From: Plotosus lineatus
Lineage: Eukaryota; Chordata; Actinopteri; Siluriformes; Plotosidae
Direction of reading: 5' to 3'
NCBI GenBank assembly: GCA_024760905.1
Contig: CM045733.1
Span: 27,509,501 to 27,573,500, forward strand
Length of the DNA stretch: 64,000 nt
Of this stretch, positions 11,068 to 21,016 are shown one piece after another. The notes under the pieces are model-generated. The model ran no database searches and was not told where the DNA came from. It worked only from the letters and a program-made list of their open reading frames with translations. How positions within the stretch are numbered: the stretch's first letter is position 1; each line of letters opens with the position of its first letter. The position numbers and the translations under genes were made by a program.

Positions 11068-12023
11068 CAAAACAAACGCATACTGTATTCCCTTTTGCAT
11101 GTCCAATGAGCGTGTGATTAGAAAGCTAGGTAAGCATTGTTGCCAAGACACAATGCAGTTACTTTTCGGAATAACGGTCCCAGGTAAATCACTGTGGTAT
11201 AAAACACCTCACCAAGTGTTGTGGAAGCAGAAAAATTAACTTTGGGGTGAGAATGGGATCACAAAACCTAGTCAAAGATTATTTTCCTATATGTGTTTAT
11301 CTTTGCATTTTACTATCATTTTTAATATTAATTTCTAATAATGTATAATATTTAGTTCTTATTATAGTTAATATGGGCAGTGGTGGCCTGGTGGTAAAAG
11401 GTGCCTGATTGCCGATACTAAGGTTGGGGGTTCGAGTCCCACTCTCCAGAAGATTGTCACTGTACCCCCAGTGCAGTTAACTGGGTAATCAAAGGCCGGC
11501 CACGTCTCTCACCATCTATGGTGAGAGGTTCATGTAAAAGAACCATTGCTGACTTTCATAAAGAGTAGCTGCAAAGCCGTCAGCGTGTGTCTGCCCCTTG
11601 CTAAGGGTTGTGTTAGGAAGGGCATCTGACGTTAAAAAAAAAAAAAAAAAAAAAAAAACTATGCCAAATCAAACATGCTGTGGCGACCCCGGAGAGAAAG
11701 GGACCAGCTGAAAGGAAAAGAAGAAATAAGTTATTATTCTAATTAATGTAATCTTTATAAAGTTAGATTTTATCATCAAGTCTTTTATTTTTTTTATTGA
11801 CATCTGTTAATGCATTCATTTTTTTTTTTTAAATAATCATATTTCTACTGATTTTCAGAACTCAAGCCTGTTCACACCTTCTGCTGATCTGCCACAGCGC
11901 TACCCAAACAACCCTCGGCTAACACTGTGTGACTATGTCATCATTAAGAAACAGAAACCTTTTCAAACAGAGGGAAACAAAAGTGTTGAAATAACACAGA
12001 AAGAGGCCACAACTGGCATGTAA
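311..12023 (+). CDS. Gene 1: SLC6 GABA/betaine/taurine-type transporter, 3' part (7 exons)
   Basis: Joined exons 311-435, 1094-1206, 2042-2179, 3246-3348, 5373-5473, 8068-8214 and 11859-12023 read in one frame with AG acceptors and GT donors. They encode TM7 to TM12 and the cytoplasmic tail of a Na+/Cl- dependent neurotransmitter transporter; TM1-TM6 lie left of the window. SLC6 landmarks seen are [11 protein letters not shown] in TM7 (chloride/sodium-site region), GPGLAF and GLDSQ in TM8 (Na+ site), FVCVES at the start of TM9, and [11 protein letters not shown] before TM11. From memory of the family, [16 protein letters not shown] and the tail motif DLPQR fit the GAT2/GAT3/BGT1 group better than GAT-1 or the creatine transporter. 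The TM11-TM12 exon is divergent and short (49 codons against about 57 usual), so the exact paralogue is unresolved. The gene lies upstream of a GAT-1-like gene in the same orientation, as SLC6A11 lies next to SLC6A1 in mammals. Confidence 0.88.
1094..1206 (+). CDS. Gene 1 exon: TM8
   Basis: Acceptor TTTTTCAG, donor GTAATA. It encodes [17 protein letters not shown] and ends FLGLDSQ. The Asp-Ser pair of GLDSQ is the TM8 sodium-site signature of SLC6. It is 113 bp, the same as the paralogous exon 59969-60081. Confidence 0.9.
2042..2179 (+). CDS. Gene 1 exon: TM9
   Basis: Acceptor TGTTTCAG, donor GTACCA. It has 46 codons beginning [20 protein letters not shown] and ending GLPLVTQ. The opening FVCVES is typical of GAT2/GAT3/BGT1 transporters. 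It is two codons longer than the gene 2 exon because of an insertion around the KPKRRE linker. Confidence 0.9.
2359..2453. repeat. poly(A) followed by (TA)n in gene 1 intron
   Basis: About 36 A residues run into a TA array of roughly 58 bp. The A-run next to the array may be a retroposon tail, but no element body is recognisable. Confidence 0.9.
3246..3348 (+). CDS. Gene 1 exon: TM10
   Basis: Acceptor CTCAG at 3241-3245, donor GTAAGC. It encodes [16 protein letters not shown] and ends VVIAWVYG, the TM10 hairpin of SLC6. The common aromatic FDYYSASG motif is replaced by IDSYGPSG, a visible divergence from most GABA transporters. It is 103 bp, equal to gene 2. Confidence 0.88.
3446..4226 (+). 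mobile_element. pogo/Tigger-like DNA transposon remnant
   Basis: Bounded on both sides by (TA)n. The left end CAGTAAAACCTCCGCTGA and the inverted right end (CCTCAGCTCACGAAC on the other strand) are degenerate terminal inverted repeats. Around 3710 a short open frame reads [19 protein letters not shown], like the N-terminal helix-turn-helix of Tigger transposases. The catalytic domain is missing. A related left end occurs at 61671. Confidence 0.6.
4230..4335. repeat. (TA)n array
   Basis: Nearly uninterrupted TA dinucleotides, broken once by an ACCACTGCCC insert, between the pogo-like element and a SINE. Confidence 0.95.
4336..4680 (+). mobile_element. tRNA-derived SINE, RTE-tailed type
   Basis: The head GGGCAGTGGTGGTCTAGTGG has an A-box-like segment, and GGTTCGAGTCCC matches a pol III B box. 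The body contains CAGGAAGGGCATCCGACA and CTGCCAAATC, similar to the 5' region of the RTE at 43.9-47 kb. The end resembles that RTE's 3' terminus (TTCGCTGTGGC..GAC). Followed directly by (TA)n. Confidence 0.75.
4765..4819 (-). ncRNA. Hammerhead ribozyme motif (left arm, copy 1)
   Basis: On the minus strand: ATCAC, CTGAAGA, stem II GAGGGG..CCCCTC with an extra TGGT/ACCA helix and TTC loop, GAAA, stem III ACA/TGT with GATC loop, cleavage-site A, then GTGAT pairing with ATCAC. All core positions fit the hammerhead consensus. Confidence 0.82.
4842..4896 (+). ncRNA. Hammerhead ribozyme motif (right arm, copy 1)
   Basis: Stem I ATCAC 4842-4846 pairs with GTGAT 4892-4896. CTGAAGA is at 4847-4853; stem II GAGGGG 4854-4859 pairs with CCCCTC 4872-4877; GAAA is at 4878-4881; stem III is 3 bp closed by GATC. 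Predicted self-cleavage follows A4891 (a GUA site). The architecture matches type I hammerheads with very short stem III, as described in Penelope-like elements. Confidence 0.85.
5046..5215 (-). mobile_element. TIR element fragment (CAGTAGGCC family)
   Basis: It begins CAGTAGGCCATTGACTATTC beside a (TA)n/(CA)n array. The next 160 bases match the inverted right end of the 1.2 kb element at 21014-22214, including the GCCAATGGCTGT segment. The other end is missing. Confidence 0.7.
5226..5287. repeat. (TA)n(TG)n microsatellite
   Basis: TA run followed by a TG run, 86 bp before the gene 1 exon at 5373. Confidence 0.95.
5373..5473 (+). CDS. Gene 1 exon: loop and start of TM11
   Basis: Acceptor CTACAG, donor GTAAGT. 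It encodes [17 protein letters not shown], then the hydrophobic start of TM11 ending [14 protein letters not shown] is strongly conserved in the family. The corresponding exon of gene 2 lies beyond the right edge of the window. Confidence 0.88.
5893..6185 (+). mobile_element. tRNA-derived SINE, second family
   Basis: The head GGTGGCGTAGTGGTTAGG and the B-box-like GTGTTCAAATCCCAG are typical of tRNA-derived SINEs. The body (CCTGTGATGGACTAGCATCC) differs from the RTE-tailed SINEs in this window. Confidence 0.65.
6190..7430. other. Gene 1 intron without recognised element
   Basis: AT-rich unique-looking sequence with one short (TA)n near 6500. I see no gene, RNA or clear transposon end. Confidence 0.5.
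7433..7921 (-). repeat. Diverged SINE-like repeats (reverse orientation)
   Basis: Two degenerate stretches (about 7433-7670 and 7700-7921) carry the fish phrase AATTAGCCTAATGTGCATGT, a GGGATTCAAACCC B-box complement and GCTAACCACTGAGCC. These match the reverse of a tRNA-derived SINE as at 54400-54670. Heavily mutated. Confidence 0.5.
8068..8214 (+). CDS. Gene 1 exon: TM11-TM12
   Basis: Acceptor CCACAG, donor GTAAGT after ATAAGA. It encodes [20 protein letters not shown], then a hydrophobic stretch ending ILVAVIR. It is 49 codons, about 8 shorter than usual: the basic segment normally following TM12 is absent, and the usual ALSSM motif is TLTPM. The reading frame runs on to a stop soon after the donor, so a longer version of this exon is not open for long. 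Confidence 0.8.
8570..8818 (-). mobile_element. LINE 3'-terminal fragment with zinc-finger tail (tentative)
   Basis: On the minus strand the frame ends [20 protein letters not shown], a C-x2-C..H-x3-H/C finger resembling the C-terminal finger of some fish LINE/retroelement polyproteins. It ends abruptly where a hAT relic begins. Short and degenerate; the family is not assignable. Confidence 0.35.
8820..9323. mobile_element. hAT-type DNA transposon relic
   Basis: The right end reads CATAGGTTCCCGACCCCTG, the inverted form of a CAGGGGTCGGGAACC hAT terminus. The body matches about 400 bases at 63590-64000 (GTGACAGGAAGCGCGTCCC, TTGATGGCTTTTGTTCTGTA). The left end is lost at the LINE fragment. Confidence 0.6.
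9428..9484. repeat. (AAT)n microsatellite
   Basis: Uninterrupted AAT trinucleotides in the last intron of gene 1. Confidence 0.97.
10437..10745 (+). repeat. SINE fragments
   Basis: 10437-10590 has GCCTTGCTCACAAGTCC and a degenerate reversed B box. 10665-10745 has the tail motif ACCCGAATTACAATTAAACGG then TTCAGAAAATGAATGAATG, the alternative tail also found on SINEs at 30.4 and 48.8 kb. Confidence 0.5.
10981..11063. repeat. (TA)n array
   Basis: About 83 bp of pure TA dinucleotide. Confidence 0.97.
11375..11727 (+). mobile_element. tRNA-derived SINE, RTE-tailed type
   Basis: The head GGGCAGTGGTGGCCTGGTGG, B box GGTTCGAGTCCC, body AGGAAGGGCATCTGACG, an internal A-run, and the end GCTGTGGCGACCCCGG..GAAAAGAAGAAA. 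The last part is the same as the RTE 3' terminus at 15250-15294. Lies upstream of the final gene 1 exon. Confidence 0.8.
11859..12023 (+). CDS. Gene 1 terminal exon: cytoplasmic tail and stop
   Basis: A pyrimidine-rich tract and TTTTCAG precede AAC TCA AGC. The exon encodes [18 protein letters not shown] and a hydrophilic tail ending KEATTGM, then TAA. The element TPSADLPQR resembles the tail of GAT2-type transporters. Frame agrees with the previous exon (phase 0). Candidate polyadenylation signals AATAAA occur downstream near 12117, 12218 and 12910; the sequence alone does not say which is used. Confidence 0.82.
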   Translation, partial: NSSLFTPSADLPQRYPNNPRLTLCDYVIIKKQKPFQTEGNKSVEITQKEATTGM

Positions 12024-13262
12024 GGTAAAGTATGACATGGATAGTGAGTCTTTGGCATCGATGTCAATACATTTTGGATGCATAAGCTCTGTGCCCAATA
12101 ATGAAACTCCCAGTAAAATAAACTTAAGGTACAATTGTGATATTCTGACCTCTTTTTTTCAATGAACAGTATAAGCTTTTATGTAAAATATATAATTATG
12201 TATGTACTGTAAGCATTTAATAAATGTATGTTTTTGTTAAAGATAAGTTATAGATAGAATGGTGGCCCTGATATTTCCACAGCAAGTACAGTACTGCTAA
12301 TATGGCAGGCACCTTGGTGTAATATTTCATATACAGTATCATGGCCAGGGACTCATCAATGTATCATCAATATAAATTATAACTGAGCCATGATTGCCCC
12401 TAATCATGTTATATGGCTTTTGTATCAATTTGTAAAACATAAACTGCAATTATAAAAAATATGAGTTGGTTTCCATGTTAGCATTAACCTTAGCAATCGG
12501 CAATAGCCATCCAAAGCTAATGATTCTGCAGTCATACCTCCATTATTTCATTAATAATTAGTCTTCTAAGCAGCACTGCTTACAAGAACATTATATTACA
12601 TTTATCCAAATAGTGATAATCTGTCAGACTCTCGAGTTCATGCAGCTTGTGTAACTTATTGTTTACCTTTTAAGGAATTGTTTTGTTTATATCATCAGGC
12701 TCAGGGATCATAGTTGTGCCAGGAGAGGGCAGTCTTTTTCTCTTTAACAGGCACACAATGAAATACCTGGCATTTTATATTAATTCTTATTAATTGAATC
12801 AGTCAACATAATTCCCATATGTACTTTGACTGTCCGGAAAACATATAATGTAAACTTTCCATTTACTATTTGAATGTCTGTGAAATTATAAAACAGACTG
12901 TGAATTGTTAAATAAAGAGAGTGATACCTAGTACTTTCTGGTGTGACTTTACTGCTACATTTCTTGCAACTGTGTTTTATGGTGTTATATCACATGTTTT
13001 ATCACTCACACATAATGTGCTGCTTGAATGTTCGTGTAACCTGGGGAATTTTTATTGCATAAACATGATTTAATATAAAAATCCAGTTCAACAAAGAAGA
13101 CTTAAATATTGCACTTTTTGCACATATTTATTTATTGAGGGAAGTGATCCATTATTACATGTTCTTGAGTGGTACAAGTATGTGAACCTTTAACTAAACT
13201 AAACTTTTGTGGCAACTGTGTATCAGTCCTGGATATCAACTTGTAGGGACTTTAGTCCATTC
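12024..13262. other. Gene 1 3' UTR and flank
   Basis: AT-rich sequence following the stop codon, with AATAAA-type signals near 12117, 12218 and 12910. No other gene or transposon end seen. Confidence 0.55.
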
Positions 13263-13270
13263 CTCTCAAC

Positions 13271-15569
13271 CAGTGGTTCTTAACCATGGGTTCGATCGAA
13301 CCCTAGGGGTTCGGTGAGTCAGTCACAGGGGTTCGGCAGAGGTCAAGACACACACCTGACTCATATTCATGACAACATGCCCTGCTTGGCCATCACTGGC
13401 TGCAGGAAATTTGGTGTGCTCAGTTGTCGACTTGTGACTGTTGTGATGGTACGTCGTTCGATTTATTTCTCAATGTTTTAATCCATACTATGTTGAGCAA
13501 AAAAAGAAAGCGGTCAGATGAATATGTACAACATGGATTCACATATATAATGGAACGTGATGGGAGTCAGCATCCTATCTGCATGATTTGTGAAGTAGGA
13601 TCCCCCCCCCCCCCCCCCGCTGACGTGTTTATTATATCAATAAACACATATTCAATGCTATAAATGCTTATAATAACAATTACACATTCAAAAACAATGC
13701 ATGAGATGTAAATAAAACATAAGTACTTTGAAGAGCTGATGAATGAGGAAAATGAGAGAGAAAAAAAGAGTAGAAGAGGTGACCATTGAGGAGCAGGATG
13801 TAGCAAAGATCAGTAAGGGTGAAGTGAGAAGGGCATTGAAGAGAATGAAGAATGGAAAGGCAGTTGGTCCTGATGATATACCTGTGGAGGTATGGAAGTG
13901 TCTAGAAGAGGTAGCAGTAGATTTTCTGACAAGAACATTCAACAAGGTACGAGAGAGTGAGCAGATGCCGGAGGAGTGGAGGAGAAGTGTGCTGGTGCCC
14001 ATTTTTAAGAACAAGGGAGATGTGCAGAGTTCTGGCAACTACAGAGGGATAAAGTTGATGAGCCATACGATTAAGTTATGGGAAAGAATCGTGGAAGCTA
14101 GACTAAGGGCAGAGGTCAGCATTTGTGAACAACAGTTTGGTTTCATGCCAAGAAAGAGCACCACAGATGCAATGTTTGCTTTGAGGATGTTAATAGAGAA
14201 GTACAGAGAAGGTCAGAGGGAGCTACATTGTGCCTTTGTGGATCTGGAAAAAGCATATGACAGGGTGCCAAGAGAAGAACTGTGGTATTGCATGAGGAAG
14301 TCTGGAGTGGCAGAGAAGTATGTTAGAGTGGTGCAGGACATGTATGAGAGATGTAAGACAGTGGTGAGGTGTGCTGTCGGTGTGACCGACGAATTCAAGG
14401 TGGAGGTGGGACTGCATCAAGGGTCAGCTCTGAGCCCCTTCTTGTTTGCTATGGTGATGGACAGGCTGACAGACGAGGTGAGACAATAATCTCCATGGAC
14501 TATGATTTTTGCCGATGACATTGTGATCTGTAGTGAGAGCAGAGAAAAAGTGCAGGAAAATCTAGAGAGGTGGAGGTATGCCCTGGAAAGGAGAGGAATG
14601 AAGGTTAGCCTCAGAAAATCAGAATACATGTGTGTGAATGAGAACGACCCAGGAGGAACGGTGATGTTACAGGGAACAGAGATAACGAAGGTGGAGGATT
14701 TTAACTACTTAGTCTCAACAATCCAGAGCAATGGAGAGTGTGGAAAAGAGGTGAAGAAGCGTGTGCAGGCAGGCTGGAATGGTTGGAGAAAAGTGTCCGG
14801 TGTGATGTGCGATAGGAGAGTCAGCAAGAATGAAGGGAAAAGTGTACAAGACGGTGGTGAGCCCAGCGATGTTGTATGGCTTAGAAACAGTGGCGCTGAG
14901 GAAAAGGCAGGAGGCAGAGCTGGAGGTCGCGGAGATGAAAATGTTGAGGTTGTCTCTGGGAGTAACGAGGATGGATAGGATCAGAAATTAGTATATCAGA
15001 GGGACAGCCCACATAAGATCTTTTGGAGACAAAGTCAGAGAGGCTAGATTGAGATGGTTTGGACATGTACAGAGGAGGGATAGTGAGTATATTGGCAGTA
15101 GGATGCTGAGGTTGGAACTACCAGGCAGAAGGCCTCGAGGAAGACCAAAGAAGAGATTTATGGATGTGGTGAAGGAAGACATGAAGGTCGTTGGAGTCAG
15201 AAAAGAAGATGCGGAGGACAGGGTGAGGTGGAGACGGATGATTTGCTGTGGCGACCCCTGAAGGGAGCAGCCGAAAATAAAAGAAGAAGAAGAAGATGTA
15301 AATAAAACATAAATACACACACAGATGCGCACCTCATATAAAAATGAAAGTAGTTGTGATGGGGAGTTCATGCATTGTATTGGTTTTGTTCTTTGAATAC
15401 AGTGATGTTAATGCATGGTTCATTTTGGTGCCCCAGTAAAAACATATACCTTTGTCTTGAATTTGAAAAAAAAAAAAAAGTCATTTTATTTTTCAATAAA
15501 GAAAGGTTCGATGAATAAGCATATGAAACTGGTGGGGTTCAGAACCGCCAACAAGGTTAAGAACCACTG
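13271..15569 (+). mobile_element. hAT DNA transposon relic with nested RTE
   Basis: Perfect 15-bp terminal inverted repeats, CAGTGGTTCTTAACC and GGTTAAGAACCACTG. The flanking 8-bp duplication is CTCTCAAC on the left and CTCTAAAC on the right (one difference). Near 13490-13590 the frame KKRKRSDEYVQHGFTYIMER with HPICMIC resembles the BED-type zinc finger N-terminus of hAT transposases. The catalytic part is gone; a 1.57 kb RTE occupies the middle. A poly(C) run is at 13602-13617. Confidence 0.82.
13726..15294 (+). mobile_element. RTE-clade LINE, 5'-truncated, inside hAT
   Basis: The insertion is flanked by a ~20-bp duplication (GATGTAAATAAAACATAAGT at 13705 and GATGTAAATAAAACATAA at 15295). 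A reverse transcriptase frame runs 13743-14489 (GKAVGPDDIPVEVWK, FVDLEKAYDRVP, GLHQGSALSPFLF). A stop then breaks it where other copies read on, and FADDIVIC follows from 14502 in another frame. The end is GCTGTGGCGACCCCTGAAGG, then (GAA)n, typical of RTE elements with very short 3' UTRs. Not functional. Confidence 0.88.
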
Positions 15570-15577
15570 CTCTAAAC

Positions 15578-17162
15578 AGAAAAGCTTCAACTCTGGGACA
15601 GTGGTGGACATCCTCATCTGAGCTCCTCACACACCATTTATATCGGCTTATGTTCAACACTTCGACTTGAACATTTCAAAGTATTACATTTATTATTCTT
15701 TACATATTCCTTGGTACAATAACCCTTACCCAAGAGTCTGTACTGCTGTAGTGCTAGAAGGAGAACAATTCTTTTACCACTCTTTGTCATAGTTGTGGGC
15801 ATAGACTGAACTCACAAAATTTTCCTATTTATGCATTCTCTCCAGCAGGCATAGGGTCAGCTTCGAGTGTCCCTTCAGTGGGATGTTCATAGTACATTTC
15901 TACTAGAAATCTGCCATTTGGCATCCATATATGGGTCCTCTTATTTAAGAAGAGCGGAGCCAGTTGTCTGAGGTGCTTCCATTTTCATCTCCTCACCCCA
16001 TCATGGACAGAAGCTATTTTGACAGTTCTTATTCTCCTTTTTTCCCCCACTCATGAGTAATATTCCCAGAATCTTACATTGTTTGCAGGGTCTTCCTCAA
16101 CTGAGTATTATACTTTTCTTCTGACTTCTATTCTCAACCAATACAATTTTTAAAAAAATAACAAAACCCTAAACAAAGATGGGCTTTAACATAATGTACC
16201 AGAGATTCTGGCAGTGCCCCTAGAAGTGTGAGCATGTCCACAGTTCCAAAGTGTTTTTTCATTCATTTTTTGTTTCGTTCAACAATATCTGCTGTAGTAC
16301 AGACTACATGTTTTTTCATTACTGCATAAGGCCTTGGCTTTGATATTAATTGGTATTCTACTCAATGAGTTATTTTACAGAGAGATTTGCTGATGTGGCA
16401 GAATAGTTGAAGGGCTTTAGGTGAGTCGGCATCAATAGGCTTAGGCCCATATATATCTGTCTTTATGCAGCTCTTCCAAAGTACAGATAAGCTCATTACT
16501 GGAATAAATTTACATCACTTGTCCTTGCATTAATTGATGAAATTTAACAATATTAGCTTGCTTCCTAAAATATACCAGTCAATTGTTCAATGGTCTGCAT
16601 TAAAATATGTAAAGATTGTACAGGTTCCTGGACCCAGAAAATGGATCTGTTATGCAGTACCCTACATTATTTATAGATGTGTTATGATGGACATGATTTT
16701 TTTTCCCCACTTTTTGGGACATTTGATGCACTGAATCACTTACATTAGTCATTTGATTGTTCGACGTTAAACCCATTCGATCCTTATGTGTTAACGTGTA
16801 ACAGATAGCATTTTTAAGGCAATGTTAGGCTTAGATGTACAGTGGTTGTTCATCACCTGAATTGCTTAAGAATATCATCAGGATTTTATAAAATATTTTT
16901 TGTCTTGCAACAATCGTTTCACATTCATATGAACAGACATCATAGAACATGAATCTCCAAAATCTACCCCACCCAAATGTACATCAGTCCCTTCACCTGT
17001 AGGACTGCTAAATTAATATGAAAAATTACAGGTTTATCCAACAACAACTTCTTTCGGGCAGAAGAAATGGAACCCATACAGAGAACTTGATCTCAGGACC
17101 AAACCCCAGACCTCGGAGCTATAAGGCCTCAGCACTTGTCTCACTGTGCCACTCTTCTTTCT
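15578..17162. other. Intergenic, nothing recognised
   Basis: Unique-looking AT-rich sequence. No open frame of interest, no terminal repeats found by eye. Confidence 0.5.
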
Positions 17163-17712
17163 CTCTAATTCAGTGCTTCTCAATTATTTTCTGTGGCGCC
17201 ACCTCGAGGAAGAAAAAAAAAAAAAAAAAAACATTTCACGCCCCCCCTCCCCACTGCCCCACGAGCGACTAGTATTATTCGTCTATAAAATTATTAGCAC
17301 ACCTCTGCATAACATTGTATCTTTATTAAATATTAAAAAGAGAAAGAATATAGTTCAACTTACAATAAAGAAAAAAATGCATTAACATTATTTTTAAATC
17401 TGTAATAGAAAAGATTTAAAGTGCACCAATGTGCCTGAAATAAAAACAAATACATCCTTATTTAAACTCATTTAACTTATGTCTTGATATCTCCGTCTCC
17501 CTCCACCTTTCTTTGTTCCTGTTCGAAAATTTTCCGTGTTGTTTCTTGAGGGGTTGTTTACTGCGCTTCGTATCGTTTGCTCGTGCGAAAAAAAAAAAAA
17601 AAACGCTACACCATAGCGCAGCAATGCGCGCCACTGCCAACTACTGGAGTAGAGGTGCAATTACATTTAATTTTCGGACACGATTCCAGAAAAGCATGTT
17701 TCCCAGGGTTAA

Positions 17713-18922
<1,210 letters not shown>

Positions 18923-19499
18923 TTTATTACCCCACCCCACGCATCACACAGCGCGCCCCACAATTTAAGCACTGCCTAATTGCTTACAGTAGACAGTGTA
19001 GACAGGTGTGCAGTGGCAGTTGCACTTTTTCCATCACTGACACAAAGGTTAACAGCACAAAATCGTCTAGAATGCCTTTTAATGGTGTTGCAATGTGATT
19101 TATGTTTATTGGAAATAAGGAGGCTTATGAAATAGCTCTGTGCACAAACAAAATCTATAAAGAGAGTTTGCCAAGGTTAATGTGGGAAAAGTGCAGTGCC
19201 CTAAACTTAAATTGGAACGGAGATAAATTGGAAACCCGACTGCATGCCGGGCTTTCTCACTTGATATCAGTGCTTTACATCAGTAATGCTCACTAAGGCT
19301 AAAAGAGCACATCCCTGCAGCTATATTGCAGAAATTTTATGGGAAACCTTCCTTGAAAAGTGTAAGTCTCCCAGAAGAGTGGAAAGGCTAGTATAGCAAT
19401 AAAATGGCAACTAACTCCCTGGTTTTAGAACAGTATAATCAAATGTTCAGGAAGTATATATGGGTGATTGCTAAGGACTCGGTTCTCAAAAATTGAAAA

Positions 19500-19855
19500 G
19501 CTTGCACTGATGATTCCTCTTGGAACTAAGTCTGTGTCTTAAGTGAAGTGAGTTACAGGGTTACAGTGAGCTGCTCATTTTGGGCAGAATCAAGCTAACA
19601 TCATTTTCATGTAAATTCCTGAGTGAGTTTGGTTCCTCTCAAAGTTTCTTTCTCGTGTCAATTGAGGGAGTTTTCCCTTGCCACAATCACCACTGGCTTG
19701 CTCAATATGGAGATCCAGGGTTTGTCGAATAAATATTACATTTTGTTTAATTAGCTTAGCTATTTTTATAATTAGTTCATATTATTGTAAATCTGGTTTG
19801 CGTTAATATCAATTATAAAAGCGCTATACAAATAAAATTGAATACTGTGGTGAAA
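19500..19855 (+). repeat. Interspersed fish repeat ending in AATAAAATTGAAT
   Basis: The phrases GGTTCCTCTCAAAGTTTCTT, GGGAGTTTTCCCTTGCC and AAAAGCGCTATACAAATAAA are a common teleost interspersed repeat tail. I cannot name the family with certainty. Confidence 0.5.
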
Positions 19856-19888
19856 CAATGTGTTAGGTTGTCATTTGGCGCATATTTA

Positions 19889-19964
<76 letters not shown>

Positions 19965-19966
<2 letters not shown>

Positions 19967-20448
19967 GGGATCCCTCGTTAGTTCGTGCGATTTATGCAGC
20001 TTCAGTGCATCGCGTTTTTTTTTTTTTTTTTTTTAAATATTCATCAAAATAAAAAATAAGGAAATTAAGGAAGAATAGGGGTGTTTAAGGAAAATACAGT
20101 ACAGCAAAAACAAGGCCAATTGTGCAAAAAAACCCCAAAAACAAACAAACAAAAAAACAAACAAACAAAAAACAACCCAAAATCCCCCAACAAAACTACT
20201 TACATTTTTGTGAGGTGCATGTCTGTATGTGTGTGCATTTATATTTTATTTACATCTTATGCATCATTTTTGAATGTTTAATTGTCATTGTAAGCATTAA
20301 TAGCATTGAATATGTATTTATTTATTTATATTATATACACATACATATATACATGTACACGTCAGTCAGGGAGGGTTGATCCTTTTCATGAATTTCAGTG
20401 TTTGTGGGGGATCTCGGTCCCTATTAACAGCGGAAAGTGAGGGATTCC
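19965..20448. mobile_element. Non-autonomous DNA transposon, CAGGGATCCCT family, copy A
   Basis: The left end CAGGGATCCCTCGTTAGTTC and the inverted right end AGGAATCCCTCACTTTCC are related. The body is A-rich and lacks a coding frame. Two longer copies (33482-34609 and 58634-59854) share ends and body. Confidence 0.7.
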
Positions 20449-20463
20449 TATGTGTGTGTGTAT

Positions 20464-20984
20464 TGTAGAAGTGCATCATATTATTATGTACTTTGGTGCA
20501 AACATTGCCTTGTATAACGGTACGGTGGTGCTTTGTTTTTCTATGTTTTGCTATGCTTGAATGCTTGCTGAGAATAATCAAATAATATGCTTAAGGGGCC
20601 ATTCTGCATGTCTATTGTAAAAGTGCATACTCAGACACCTATGACACACTGAGCCGTCTGTGACCTTCAACAGTTCCTGGTTCGGTGGTTTCCTTACTTC
20701 CTCATGTTTTCCTCACTTCCTCACTTCCCAGACAGAGCCCAGACTCATCGCATCCTCTTGAGACAACAACGCATCGTAGACCCAGTCACAAACCAGGAAG
20801 AAGGAACCTGCTCTGAAGCCCTTAAAAGCACACACCCGCGAGTGAGACCCCAGACCTTTTCTAGCGTGTCTTTTATGCATGTTTGTTGGGTCTCCGTCCT
20901 CTGCAGACGACGCAATAAAGCTTCTCATATTCAACTCAAAACCAGTCTCCAGTCGTCTTCTTCCACATTCAACGGATCCTAACA
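20464..20984 (+). mobile_element. Solo LTR of an endogenous retrovirus-like element
   Basis: A 521-bp unit starting TG and ending CA, flanked by GTAT on both sides (20460-20463 and 20985-20988), a 4-bp target duplication. Inside, CCTTAAAAGCAC could act as TATA-like signal and ACGCAATAAAGCTTCTC as polyadenylation signal, in the order expected of U3-R-U5. No gag, pol or env sequence is attached. The GTAT on the right lies in a TA-rich run, so the duplication could be chance. Confidence 0.6.
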
Positions 20985-20985
20985 G

Positions 20986-21013
<28 letters not shown>

Positions 21014-21016
<3 letters not shown>

